Assembly (NCBI GenBank): GCA_003665825.1 | Contig: QPFY01000005.1 | Span: forward strand, 558,001-622,000 | Length of the DNA: 64,000 nt | From: Microbotryum silenes-acaulis | Lineage: Eukaryota > Basidiomycota > Microbotryomycetes > Microbotryales > Microbotryaceae | Reading direction: 5' to 3' | Shown here: piece after piece, positions 1-12,316 of the stretch | Layout of the letters: every line of letters begins with the position of its first letter | Numbering within the stretch: position 1 is the first letter of the stretch | The notes under the pieces: generated by a model | The model's database searches: none | What the model was told of the DNA's origin: nothing | The model's input: only the letters and a program-made list of their open reading frames with translations | Program-made: the position numbers and the translations under genes

Positions 1-1279
1 TGAAGAGTTTCTATTCTGGTTTGAACTCCTGATTCTATTTCTGATATGCTAAACGGAAGATATTCTTGCTTCATAAATCTTGCCCTGGCCTTACAAGTAA
101 TTAGCTTGTTAGTATGTTTAGTGCGCCTGGGTGACACTTTACTTCTTAGTCTCTTCTCCGTTCGCTCTCGCAACGGTTCTGACTGAAGTGTCATTCAGGT
201 GAGTTGTCATTATATCTATTGTTCGCTCTCGCAACGGTTCTGACTGAAGTGTCATTCAGTGCGAGATACATAGCGTCCCAAATCCATCATACTGAGCAAA
301 CCCTTATACCTACCATAAATACGAGTCAGTATCTCCCAATGACGCTAGCAACATTTAGTAATATGTGTCCACTAGTATGTGTCCATGAAGGGCGTAGTTC
401 TAGACCTGGGTCCTGATAGGCTGGAGGGTACATCAGTGGGTCTGCTATTCTGGCTGAAGGGTCGGCGATTATCGTCGATCCGCGAGTGATTTCCGACAAG
501 TCGAAACTTCACTCAGTTGGGTGGGTATCGTGTCGACAGGCGAGCCCCTGGATTCAATTGGCGTGGACAATTTTTTGAGACATGCTAAATAGGACAAGCC
601 GAGGCGAAGAACTCTGCAGGACGGTGATCACCGCGGAATCCGGACTCATGTGACAAGCCACTTTCCTAGAAAACACCGCTTTGATCCAACAATGCTTGGA
701 GGTAGGGCTAGCAGAAAGTTCGGCCTCAGTCTCTAGTACATCGCGTGCTCGCCGAGACCCTGAAGGGCTGTCGAGATGAAAACTCCTTGTTGTCGAAAAG
801 TTCCAGCCCCTGACCTCGCGGATACGTCACTGCACAGCAATTAAAGCAAGGCTGGGCCAGCTTTGAGTACTCAAGTTTACACTGCTTCATCTGTACTCAA
901 AGTTACACTGCTACTGTCGAGATGGCCGCGGACGCCAGGACCCCCCGCGGCCTTGAACCGACTCGGGTTCCGCGGCTGCGAAAAATAGGCTCACCGCATC
1001 ACAGTTTTACAGTTGTTCCATGACATGCGCCAGAATCTCAAGGCAACAACCTGGAGCAATTGAGCTACATCTGCGCTCGATGCTGGGGAGCGCGTTGACC
1101 CATGCATACAAAGTGCTTGGCGGCTGGCACGGTCTCACTGAGGGTTCGAAACACCGAAAACGCCCGCGGCCCTGGCGACCTCGGCTTGGCGATGTGGGGC
1201 CTGCGATCGCCGAGCATGATGTTGCAAACCATGACCGAGTCTCGTATATTTCAAGCTAGCTCAAAGGATTCGCAATTCG
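1..1279. other. Gene-free left edge
   Basis: I see no convincing coding region here. The open frames are short, lack recognisable motifs and are not joined by plausible introns. The stretch contains the 39-bp direct repeat at 160-259 and otherwise only mixed-composition sequence downstream of the molybdenum cofactor sulfurase stop codon. Confidence 0.5.
160..259. repeat. 39-bp perfect direct repeat
   Basis: Positions 160-198 and 221-259 are identical, separated by 22 nt. Each copy ends in CTGACTGAAG...TTCAG, which looks like a branch site plus 3' splice site, and the first copy is followed directly by GTGAGT. The unit may be a duplicated intron end, but no exons around it are supported. Confidence 0.85.
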
Positions 1280-4242
1280 TCACACATCCTGCGTTGTCAG
1301 ACTGACGAGGTCCCCAACCTTGATCGAAGGCCTGACGCCCTCGGGACTTCGACTTAGATCCTTCCTCCAAATCATATGCGTGCCTAATCAAGCAACAGTT
1401 CATTAGGATCCTGATCAACCTTATGTCAAGCGTCCTGAATAGCTCACCAAATTCGATCCTTCCCTTAATCGACTTCCTCCTCCTCGCCAACGTATTGAAA
1501 GGTTCGTTCGTCTTGATCCCCGTCTCTTGATGGACGCCAATCATCAAACATCGCCTACATGCCCCTAGAGCTTGAAATAATTTGTCCCCGATACGGAGGA
1601 GGTCGATCGAGTCTTCGAAGAAAGGTGGTAGGTCGATGTCCTCGTCATCGTCATCGGCGCGGGAGGGGTCGGCGTTCGAGGTGGTGAGCTCAAAGTTGGC
1701 TCTGAAACAAGCTGATGAGATCGATGTGGGGGAGGTCGATGAGTGGCCCGATTCGTTCGAGATCCATTCGTTTACTCGTTTCGTGGAAGAGGAGCTGATG
1801 AGGAGGAAAGGCGATTCGTTGGAGAGCAGGAGGGGTCGAGGTGGTCCTTCGAAATGCGCATGTCGTGAAGACGTCGTCGAGCCTGACGGGAATCGACGTA
1901 GTTGACATTCGAGGCCGAGGAAGGTTGAGAACCATAGGTCGAGATGGGTGTCGACATGTTGTGTCGATACGAGATCACCGCACAGTTGAGCTTCTCGAGT
2001 CGAGGCATCGCAGGTCGGTTCGTCGAGAGGCAAGTCGAGAGCCAGCATGTCGGCTGCGGTGATGTGGAGTCGACGGGTGATGAGGTCAATGCGGGGTCGG
2101 ATGAGGACCATACGAGGGTAACGCTTCTGCGAGAGGGCTCGACCGGTCCTTGCATCGACTAGCATCCATTCTCGGTCGTGCTCGAGCCCTGTCGTGGACA
2201 GGGGCCACGAGGATCCCTCAGGTATCTGCTGACCTCCGCAGGATTTGATTGGGTCTGTATAAACGCATCACAGATTAGGGTCAGCAAAGCCAGCCTTGCG
2301 GTATTGGAAAGAAAAAACTTGCAGACCGTCATGGTGCCCAACCTGATCTGCGGTTGACCCTCCTCGACGAGCGGCGTTCTCGCTCTAACCATCATCATCT
2401 CTTGCCAACTCTCCACAAAGAAGCGCTCAATAAACTCGACGAAAGAATCGACGTCCTCCCGACTCGAACTTGCGCCAAAGGAGATCCTAGCCACACCCAG
2501 GGGTCGACCCTCGTCATCGAATTCTTCGTCGTCCCAGCACGCTCGCCCTTTTTCATGCAAGCGCAGCAAGTCTTGGTCGGTGTATCCGAACACTCGTGTC
2601 CATACACCCGTATTACACAGCCCTCCTGTCCGGAGTTGGAAGCCATTTATGGTGGCCAGTCGATCTAAGTGCACATGACCGACAGGCGAACCCGCGGCGT
2701 CGTAGAGCGTGAAGCCGATAGTGGGGCCCGATCGTTCGTACGAATTGTTGTGGTGGATCGAAACGACTTGAGAACCATTCGCGTGCTTCAGTTGTCCAAG
2801 TCTGGACCGCGCATAGTCGGTCAAGGCCAGAGCATGCGCCGAAACACGTTGATGGGACCCATAGAGTCGGTTGTGGGTGTCCATCGAGTGCCCTAGAGCG
2901 ATGATGTCGAGGAACGGTAGAGTACCAGCCTCGAGTCGTTCATGGCAGGTTGGTTTGGAGGCTCCCGAAGACCCACGGGGGTGAACCCATGCGGGGGAGG
3001 ACACCGAGAGGGACGAGATGGATCCCCCTCCGAAATAGGGGTCCGATTGAAGCAAGTGAGCCGAGCTTCGCTTGACGATCAATGCTCCTAGTCCAGTCGG
3101 CCAACCCTGGACAAACATAGTCATAGATTAGACTATGGACTGAATCCTTTCCTCCGTAGGATCCCGGGAACTCACGAAGCATTTGTAGAACGAGCACGCC
3201 ACAAAATCGGGCGCCTCTTCAAGGGGGATCGAGCCGAGATCAAGAACCGACGTAGAGAGATATGCGGCAGCATCCACAAGGACAGACGTCTTTGGAGAGC
3301 GCATTTTGATGCGGCGTGCCAGGTCAAGACCAATACGAGACCCCGTTGCGTTACAGTGCGCTGGGTACGCGATCAGAGCGGCGTCCGAGTTGATGAGGTC
3401 TCTGGTCGAATCGAGGCACGAGACTGAAGCCCCTTGTGAAGTCGCCACTCCGCGCATGCCGACGAGACTAGCAACAAGAGGAATGTGCTAGTGGTCAGCA
3501 ATTGGTTGCGCGAGACAGGTCGACACCGCGAGGAAATACCTGGTGTGTGACCGTGTCAAATAGGCCAAGCTGGCTTGCTCGCGCTTCCAATCCCAGGCGT
3601 TCGCAACAAGCTTGATGGCAGCTGTGGTGCCACTTGTCCAGACGACATCCCAATCTTGACTCTGCTGCGCATCCTCGAGACCAAAGAGGTGGGATAGGAC
3701 GCGGGTCCTCGTGCGGGCGATGTCGATGTCGGTCTGCACGGAGGCCGTCGATCGCGAGTGGGGGTTCGCATACAAGGTCTTTGAGAGGGCTGCATGGAAT
3801 GCGAGTACGGATGCGGGTGCAACGGGAGGCGAGGCGGCATAGTCGAGGTAGTGCGTGCCTGTGGTTGATGTATTGGGGTGGGTGAGCACTGTGGTCTAGA
3901 CTGGACTGGACGGGATGACGGTGAGGGCACGAGCTCACCTTTCAGACTGGGATACTCGTCCGCGCGTTGCTTGTCGAACGCGGTCACATCGCCGTAACCG
4001 TAGCTAGTACAGTCAAGGGTTAACTTGGATGCTGAAGCTATGGGACCAGTGTTGTAATTATCGTGGCACTCGTGGCCGCGCGAGGATGGTGCCGACGATG
4101 ACGGGGAGCGGTTGTTCGACGCCGTCGGCGATAGCCCCGATCCGCTGCTCGAGGACGACTCGGACGACGACGATAGTGGCAAGGCTTCGTCTGTGGGTCG
4201 AGCTGTGGTCATGATGGGCCAAGCGCCTGGCGGTGCTGCCAT
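1280..4242 (-). CDS. Molybdenum cofactor sulfurase (MOCOS, hxB-type)
   Basis: This enzyme transfers sulfur from L-cysteine to the molybdenum cofactor, activating xanthine dehydrogenase and related enzymes. Six exons (minus strand) join in phase: 4242-3939, 3858-3540, 3467-3176, 3106-2323, 2254-1448 and 1383-1280, giving about 869 residues, normal for the family. The N-terminal class V aminotransferase domain has the YGYG entry, a YLDYAASPP motif, NPHS, and the PLP lysine in SFYKCF (about residue 303). A cysteine in RTGGLCN lies near residue 469. The MOSC half (from about residue 567) has YPIKSCGG, DREWMLVDA, NESPFLL, FRANF and CRRCLMI. The fourth intron (2255-2322) has a GC donor (GCAAGT) instead of GT. 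The start at 4242 is the first ATG of the open frame; an ATG at 4212 is possible. It lies head-to-head with the xanthine dehydrogenase gene, its expected client. Confidence 0.93.
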
Positions 4243-4519
4243 GGGTAAGGAGGTAGGGAAGGTGGGTGACCATGAGCAGGTAGCATCTCCTAGGTCGTAT
4301 CAGCCGAACCCGAACTCCGCCGGGGCCCGGCCGAGTCGAGCGCCCGAGCCGCCCGAGCCGCCCGAGCGAGTGAGAGGCGAGTGGGGGCGCAGGCCAAACG
4401 GGCGAGCGCTGATTCGCTCGAGCCGGTTGCCACCACCGACTGCAGTGCACTCTCTCATCGAGTGTTGCACCCCTTTACTCCTCTCGCCAACGCCCTTCTA
4501 CGCTAAACTTTCTCCAATC
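4243..4519. promoter_or_regulatory. Shared divergent promoter, MOCOS/XDH
   Basis: Only 277 bp separate the two start codons, so both genes must take their core promoters from this stretch. It is GC-rich with a run of repeated CGAGCCGCC units and a pyrimidine-rich segment just before the XDH start. I could not assign a specific activator site. Confidence 0.7.
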
Positions 4520-7500
4520 ATGCCAGACGTGTCCTTTGTCGAGCCATTCGAGACCCAAGGATGGTCGTCGCAACTCGTCTTCTACCTCAACGGCACCCGC
4601 ATCGCGCTCGACGGATCCTCGATCGACCCCGACACCTCGCTGCTGTCCTTCATTCGTTCCCAACCGGGGTTGACGGGCACCAAGCTTGGATGTGGTGAAG
4701 GAGGATGTGGTGCTTGCACCGGTGAGCTGTTATTGTGGCTTTCCAAGTGCCATTCGCTGAAGTAATGGCTAATCTCCTTGGCCGTTTTGCTCTGTGGCGC
4801 GCTTATCATGATGATCAGTTGTCATCCAGTCCAAGCATCCCGTACAAGGCCACATCCAGTCAGCTTGACTATTTGAAGCCTCACATCATCATCAAGGTCA
4901 ATACTGACCTGTGAATCTAAAACCCTACAGACATCTCGCCGTCAACGCATGCCTTGCACCTCTGATAAGTGGTCAGTAGCCCCCCCGGCCCCTCCCCCAT
5001 CCTCCGACGCCCCCCGCCGATTGCCGAATCTCGCTCTCCGAGGACTCCGAGCTGACCCCAACTTTCCAATCTTGCGGGCGCGCTCAGTCGAGGGGAAGCA
5101 TGTCATCACTGTCGAGGGTCAGTCAAAAACTTGCACTCTCATACTAATGACCAATTTTGCCAAGTAGCTGACATCACACCTTTCCTCTCAGCCCTCGGCA
5201 ACTCGGAGAACCCTCACCCGCTTCAGGAGCGCATGTGGAAATTGTCCGGATCCCAGTGCGGGTTTTGCACGCCCGGCATTGTCATGTCCGTCTATGCTCT
5301 GCTCCGCGAAGCTGCGTATCGTGGTCAGTTGACCGTAGAGGACGTCGAACTTGAGGGTGTACTCGATGGCAATCTCTGTCGATGGTCAGTCCATCCCATG
5401 CTCCAATCAAAAGCCTGATGCTGACGATCGGTCATCTCGATACACTGGCAGCACTGGATACGCTCCAATTCTCGTCGCGGTCAAGTCCTTCGTCGGAGAC
5501 TACCTCACCAAGGTGAACGGAAATGGCGCGGAAGCCTCCTCAGGAGCCAAGGTCGATGACTCGCTTGTCGTTCCGTTCAACTTTGACGCTTCGGGATTGG
5601 ACAATGAGGATGCGACCAAGAAGGCCAAAGCCGGCGCCTGCTGCGGATCGAATGGATGCTCCAAAGAGGCCAGTACAGACGTGTCGATGCCCGTCCCTTC
5701 GGGTAAGGATACTTCCGAGCCCCCGATCGATGCGACCGCCGGTGCAATGGGCCGAACAGCGCCAACCGACTCGAGCACCGACATTAAGCCTACCAAGCCA
5801 AAAGGGTGTGGCCGAGCCGATTGCTGTCAGCTTGACGGAGGCAAAGGACCCGCTTCGACCGCGCCTACGCATTCCTTCCCTCGTTTCGAGTTCAAGCCTT
5901 ATCGACCGGGCGTCGAGCTCATCTTTCCCCCGGGTCTGCAATCGCACAAGCTCGCGCCAATCAAATTCGGCTCCAAGGGCAGGATGTGGCTCCGACCGAC
6001 GACGCTCGACCAGCTCCTGTCGCTCAAGGCTCAGTACCCCGACGCCAAGCTCGTTGGTGGCTCGTCCGAGATCGCGATCGAAGTCGGTATTCTCGGTCGA
6101 AAATACCCTGTCTGCCTCTTCGTTTCGGACATTCCCGAGCTGTACGCGATCGAGTTGCCGGACCTCAAATCGAACAAGCCGACGTTCACTTTTGGCGCCA
6201 ACACGCCCTTGAGCGAGATCGAACAGGTCTGCAAGGACCTGACCAAAGCGTTGCCCAAGAATCAAGCCGGTCGCTTCAAGGCGATCAAGGATCAGCTACG
6301 TTACTTTGCCGGCCGACAAGTGCGCAACACGGCTTCCGTCGCGGGAAACATCGCGACCGCATCGCCCATCTCGGATTTAAACCCCGTCTGGCTCGCCACC
6401 GGGGCGACCCTGATCGCGAGGAACGAGTCGCGGGGCGAATTTGAACTTCCTCTTGCCTCCTTCTTCATCGGGTACCGCAAGACGACATTGCCCGCGGATG
6501 CGATCATTGTGAGGATCATCGTCCCCGTCAACACGTCGAGCGAGACCGAGGTCGTGCGCGCCTATAAGCAAGCCAAGCGAAGGGATGACGATATCTCGAT
6601 CGTCTGCGCGTGCATGGCGATGCGAGTCGATGCAGATGGCACCATCAAGTCTGCCAAGCTTGCCTACGGCGGCATGGCTCCCTTCACGATCGCCGCCACC
6701 AAGACGCAGGAATACCTCGTCGGCAAGAGCATCACCTCGGACACACTCGAAGGTGCCCTGGATGTCCTTGCCAAGGAGTTTGATCTCGCTTTCGATGTAC
6801 CCGGTGGGATGGCGGCCTACCGACGGACTTTGACGCTGTCCTTTTTCTTCAAATTCTTCGTCACGGTCTCGATCGAGTCGGGTCGACCCCTCGACGTCGC
6901 CAAAGAGCTATCGAGTACCGAGGAAGTCACCGAGTCGATTCACCGCTCCATCAGCTCTTCAACGCGTGACAACTCGGACCCCTATGCCCTTGAAGTGGTG
7001 GGCAAGCAAGAACCGCACATGTCGGGGTTGAAGCACGTGACGGGAGAAGCGATTTACTGCGACGACATCCCTTCCATCGCCAACGAGGCGTACGTCGGAC
7101 TCGTCCTGTCGCAGCGCGCTCATGCCAAGCTCGTCTCGGTCGATGCGTCCGAGGCGCTCGAGCAAGACGGTGTCGTGGGCTTTGTCGACCACAACGATTT
7201 GCCGAACGAACGAGCCAACTGGTGGGGCTCGGCCGCGATCGACGAGACGTTCTTCGCTACCGACGAAGTCATCTCCCACGGTCAGATCATCGGTGCCGTC
7301 GTCGCCAAGACTAAGTTGATCGCCGCCAAGGCCGTTCGATTGGTCAAAGTAGAGTACGAGGACCTCCCCGTCATCTTGACAATCGAGGAGGCCGTCGCTG
7401 CCGGGTCGTTCCACCCTCAGTACGATCGCAGGATTTCAAGGGGTGACGAGATCTCGAAAGCTATGTCCGAGTCCGAGTGCACGCTTGAAGGAGCGACTAG

Positions 7501-9516
7501 GATGGGTGGGCAGGAGCACTTCTACCTCGAGACGATGGCATCGCTGGTAGTCCCGAAGGGAGAAGGTGGTGAGGTCGAGGTCTACTCGTCGACGCAGGCT
7601 CTGAACGACACCCAGCGATGGGTCGCACAGATTATGGGCGTACCTCGCAACCGCGTCGTCGCCAAGGTCAAGCGACTTGGTGGTGGTTTCGGTGGCAAAG
7701 AGACGAGGAGTGCCATGTTGACCGCGGTGTGTGCCTTGGCGGCCAAGAAGACGAAGAGACCCGTTCGAGCCATGTTGGATCGAGACGTCGATATTCGAAC
7801 GACCGGTCAACGCCACCCTTGTCTCGGAGAGTGGAAGGTCGGCTTCACCAAGGAGGGCAAGTTGACCGCATTGGACGTGCAATTCTACGCCAACGCTGGC
7901 TACTCGCTCGATATCTCGGGAGGGGTGTGCGATCGAGCTTTGGCTCACCTCGAGAACTCGTACTGGATCCCTCACGTCGACGTCCGTGCTCGATGCTGCA
8001 AGACCAATACCGTGTCCAACACCGCGTACCGAGGTTTCGGCGGTCCGCAAGGCATGATCGTCGCCGAGCATTACCTCGAAGCCATTGCCGAGCACCTCAA
8101 CCTCGACATCGACCACGTGCGCAAGATCAACCTATACAAGGAAGCTCAAAAGACGCCTTACCACCAAAAAGTCCTCGATTGGCATGTCCCTCGATTGTTG
8201 GAGGATTGCCGAAAAGAGAGCGATTACGATCAGAGGAAACAGGCTGTTGACAAGTTCAACAAGGAGCACAAGTATAGGAAGCGTGGGATCGCGCTTGTGC
8301 CGACCAAGTTTGGGTTGGCGTTTGGTGTCAAGGCGATGAATCAGGGAGCTGCTTTGGTCCATGTTGTGAGTTTTGCGGGTCTCCTAGCCTGAGTGAGAAG
8401 GGGAAGCAGGTGGCTGACGGAGAGGCCCGATCCTCCGCAGTACATGGACGGGTCGGTCCTAGTCGCTCACGGTGGAACAGAGAGTGAGTGGTTCTACAGC
8501 TATCCCTGACAAATGTGAAACGAGTTCTGACGCTCGTGTATGCCTCACAGTGGGTCAAGGCTTGTATACCAAGTGCTGCCAAGTCGCGGCGCAGGAGCTT
8601 CAAGTACCCCTCTCCTCAGTCTTCACGTCCGAGTCGGCGACCAACACCGTGCCCAACGCGGTTCCCACAGCTGGTGAGTTAGAAAGTCGCTGCATGCAAT
8701 TGATCGATCGCGTCACTTACATTTGAGAGAGTACTCGAATTCATAGGATCGGCCGGTTCGGATCTGCAAGCTTACGCGGTGTACAATGCTTGCGCCGAGC
8801 TCAACAAGCGCCTCGAACCGTATCGGCAAAAGCTCGGACCCGACGCCTCCTTCGCGGCCTTGGCCGGTGCAGCATGGGGTGATCGCATCTCGCTCTCCGC
8901 AACGGGTCATCACGCCACGCCTGACCTAGGCTACGTCTGGAACGAGCAGAAAGAGACGGGCAACTTGTTCCACTACTTCACTCAAGGTGTTGCCGCTGCC
9001 GAAGTCGAACTCGACACTTTGACGGGCGATCACACCGTCCTGCGAGTCGATCTCAAGATGGACGTTGGCAAATCCCTGAACCCCGCCATCGATTACGGTC
9101 AAATCGAAGGCGCTTTCGTCCAAGGTCAAGGCTGGTGCACGATCGAAGAATCGCTTTGGCTCAAGAACGGCGCGATCCAAACCGTTGGTCCAGGGGCGTA
9201 CAAAATTCCCGGCTTCGCCGATATCCCCCAAGTCTTCAACGTCGCTTTATTGAAAGATGCCGAATGGCCCAACTTGGGGTCCATCAAAGCTTCGAAAGGG
9301 ATTGGTGAACCGCCATTCTTCCTTGGGTGTTCGGTTTTCTTGGCGCTTAGGCAAGCGGTCAAATCGGCGAGAATGGATCAGGGCATTCAGGAGAGTGCCG
9401 AGTTTAGGTTACCGTTGACGAGTGAGAGGTTGAGGTTGGCGTGTGGAGATCGGTTGGTGCAAAAGGCCAAGGTGGAGCAGAAGGAGGGGCAGAAAGGGTT
9501 CTTTGTTTATATCTAG
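4520..9516 (+). CDS. Xanthine dehydrogenase (hxA-type)
   Basis: Oxidises hypoxanthine to xanthine and urate; a cytosolic molybdo-flavoprotein of purine catabolism. Nine exons join in phase: 4520-4721, 4819-4858, 4931-4971, 5088-5117, 5192-5384, 5452-8365, 8441-8483, 8551-8673 and 8747-9516, about 1,451 residues. Visible domains: a plant-type 2Fe-2S cluster ([11 protein letters not shown], Cys 58/63/66), a second 2Fe-2S domain ([10 protein letters not shown] and, across a splice, NLCRCTGY), an FAD domain, then the molybdopterin domain with [21 protein letters not shown] and [11 protein letters not shown]. The Glu and Arg in the first two of these match bovine Glu802 and Arg880, which favours xanthine dehydrogenase over aldehyde oxidase, and the last carries the catalytic Glu. 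A Cys-rich linker (CCGSNGC and GCGRADCC) joins the Fe-S and FAD parts and makes the protein longer than the usual 1,330-1,360. Its neighbour on the minus strand makes the sulfurated cofactor it needs. Confidence 0.96.
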
Positions 9517-10092
9517 GAGCGCGAATTTGTGTGTACATGTAGGCCTCGCTATGATTTTCGCGCTTGACCTTCTTATCTGTGCAATCGGAACGGTGTTCTT
9601 ATCCGGCCCGGTTGCTGGACTCGTATGACCAGTGCTTCACGTGACTGGCAAATGAGCCGGCGGACCCCACCGGAAAATTGGCCTCTCGACGGCCGCCTGT
9701 TCACGGTGGACGCTCGTGGGGTCCTACCTTGATACTTACTATCGCGGATAAGTTTATCCTTAGATACCTTTTTGCTCCACCGCCTGTACCTTCTCCAGCT
9801 CTCGACCCATGTGTGGGGCTGAGTACCGTGCCGTCAGTCACACTCAATTGGCGTGACTGCGGTCGCCGGACACGTCGCTCTCCGGAATTCGCGAATAGGA
9901 CGCCAGCAAAGAATGGGTGTGAAGCAGAATCATTATACAGTGCAATAAAATATACTCGTAAATCGAAAACGATCGACCCTGACCGTAGATTCTTCAAAAG
10001 CATGCCGCCTCCATCAAAATTTGCGGGCGATTTGGCGCCTTCCCCGCCGAGATCGCCAATAACACGGGTTGCAGGTGTCGGCAACCCCATCC
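9517..10092. other. Convergent 3' intergenic region
   Basis: This lies between the stop codons of xanthine dehydrogenase and the amino-acid permease. The open frames in it have no family motifs. It presumably holds both 3' UTRs. Confidence 0.6.
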
Positions 10093-12316
10093 TTAGACGG
10101 GTGCGGCGCATCCGAAAGAAGAAGCTGCTCCCGCCTTGATCGTCTGAGCAAGAGTCGTTCCTGTCCCCCACATGCCGAGACCCCCGGTGGCGAGAGCACC
10201 GATGAAGAAGAACACGTTGAAGATCCTGCAGCGCGTGCGGATCGAAGGCATGATGAGCTCAAGTACGAGCTTCGGTGATGAGTTCTACATGTTCGACTTA
10301 CTTGTATGCGAGACGCTTGCTTCCACCGGCCGCGAAACCACGCTTCCAGCGCGACTGCGAAGCAGATGAGCTCTCAGCGAGGGGCTCACTTGAAAAGCTT
10401 GAGCACGAGAGAACCAGGCAACTTACGAAATCGCGCCACGTGTCGATACGCTTGGGGGCGACACCGGGAGTGGTAAAGGGCTCATCGGCGAGCGAGGCGT
10501 CCATACCCACGGTGAGGCCCAGCATGAAGAAAGGCGGGAACGTGTAGGAGAACTGGAAGATGGCGACGGCTCCGACGACGCCGGTAAGGGCACCCAAACC
10601 GGGGAGACCAGTTCCGATGACCCAGGCGACCACCCACCAAATGATGACCATAGGAAGCCAAATCATTTGACCCTTCCTTGACATGAGCGAAGGCCCTTTG
10701 AACACGCCCTCGACAATGTTGGTGTAGATGATCTTGAGACCGACGTTGGCATAGAGACCCGCGGCGACAGTGACCGTAACGAGCGAGATGCCGTTGCCGA
10801 TGCATTGCCAAGCGTACTTGGACACACCTTGGTAGGCAAGCGGCAAGGTATATTGGCCCTGGAAGCAGTAGATGAAGGTTCCGTAGAAGAGGTAGACAGT
10901 GAAGATGAAGATTTGGGCGCACGCAATACCCTTTATAGCGTCGTAGGGTCGTCGCATCTCGGCGATAATCTCGGGGAAGATCATGCAGCCGCCGTAGGCG
11001 AAGACCATGTTGAACGCGCCGTTCACTTGATTGAACACGCTACCGCCGACGACTGCCTTGATCACAACGGGACCGGTGCCGATCGAATCGCCATACGCCG
11101 CGATCGCACCAGCGATATTGGGCGGCGAGTGGGCGACAAAGGCCATCGACAAGATCATGATCAAGATGTTCAGCCAGACCGAGAAGTTGGCGAAGACCGA
11201 AAAGGCGTGCAACTCGCGGACGAAACTAACCACCGCTCCCACCACGGCCCAAATGACGATCGAGACAGTAAAGCAAATGTTGCCCTTGACGATTTGAGTT
11301 AGAGCTTGTCCATTTCCGAGGATGACGATACCGCAGTTAAACAAGAGTTGGAGGGTGACGAGGACGTTGCACACATGACGTGCCCATGGGCCGTAAATGC
11401 GCTCGGCCAAATCGCCATAGTGTCGAACGGGGAATCGGACCGAGTCGAGTTGGCAAAACATCTTCCAGATCATGTATCCGGTGAAGCCAGCTGCTGCACC
11501 AAACAATGCATCTGCGAAGCCACCACAACCAGGACAACTTCAGCGCGCCGCTCGGAAACAACGCGCACAGTGGGGTCCGCTTCCTCTCGCTCTTCTTCGC
11601 CGTTGTCCACCATACTCACACAGACAGACACCGGGAGCCAGTCCAACTGTACTAATCGCATAAGCTGAGTTATAAGGGCCAAGGATATCGATCGTGATCA
11701 GGAAGAAAACGGTGGCCCATCCGGCTTGACGCAACATGCGACGCGCGTTCGAGAGCTCCTGAAGGCCGAACGCGCAAAAAGAATAGGGGCTCTTGTATCA
11801 GCGCGATGAGCCATTATCCAGGTGACGTGCGATGTTCATCGTACCTGATGATGGGTTGAGAAGCCTTGCATCTGCTCTAGTTCGGCCTCCATGCGCTGCT
11901 GAATCTCAGGGCTGACGGTCATTCCCTCCCCGCCGGTCTTGTCCATCTTTTGCGCAATCATCTTCCCCAAGGGACCCAGGCCGCCGGTCTTAACCTGACT
12001 ATGGATGAGCGTTTCGAAAAGATGGTCAGTGTCAAGATATTTTGGCGAGCCAGATCCACCAGTCAGGGCCACGAGTGGCCTCTCGGGTTTGCCTTAGGCA
12101 CAGCTGAGAGCCGTTTAAATTCAGACTGCGTCCCACTTACGTCGTGTCACGCGCCTCGATCTCTCGCTGGATCTTGGCCCAGTAGATGTACTCGACAAGT
12201 GAAACAGGTTGCGAGTCCATGGGGCCAGCAACCAATCGGTTGGAGACGTTGACGTCGTTTTTTTTGTCGCCGATAGAGTGACTCTTGTCATCGATGGTGT
12301 GCTTTCCAGCCGACAT
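10093..12316 (-). CDS. Amino-acid permease, Aa_trans family (mtr-like)
   Basis: A multi-pass membrane carrier of the AAAP family, most like fungal neutral or aromatic amino-acid permeases; substrate not determinable. Six exons join in phase: 12316-12141, 11998-11845, 11758-11620, 11511-10427, 10354-10302 and 10225-10093, about 579 residues. The soluble N-terminus (about 120 residues) is followed by a first helix in AGWATVFFLITIDILGPYNS, an FTGYMIWKMF segment, and about ten hydrophobic helices. The end, KIFNVFFFIGALATGGLGMW then SFGCAAPV, is a typical tail for this fungal group and confirms the last two splices. The start at 12316 was chosen because the frame upstream of it is low-complexity and this ATG has a good context; an in-frame ATG at 12436 is the alternative. 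Confidence 0.9.

Noticed and set aside
5540..6265. A 241-residue minus-strand frame within xanthine dehydrogenase
   Set aside because: Antisense shadow of the large coding exon caused by GC-rich codon bias.
9640..9760. GATA-factor sites near the end of xanthine dehydrogenase
   Set aside because: Several GATA-like sequences occur, but this is a region between two 3' ends and so not a likely promoter.
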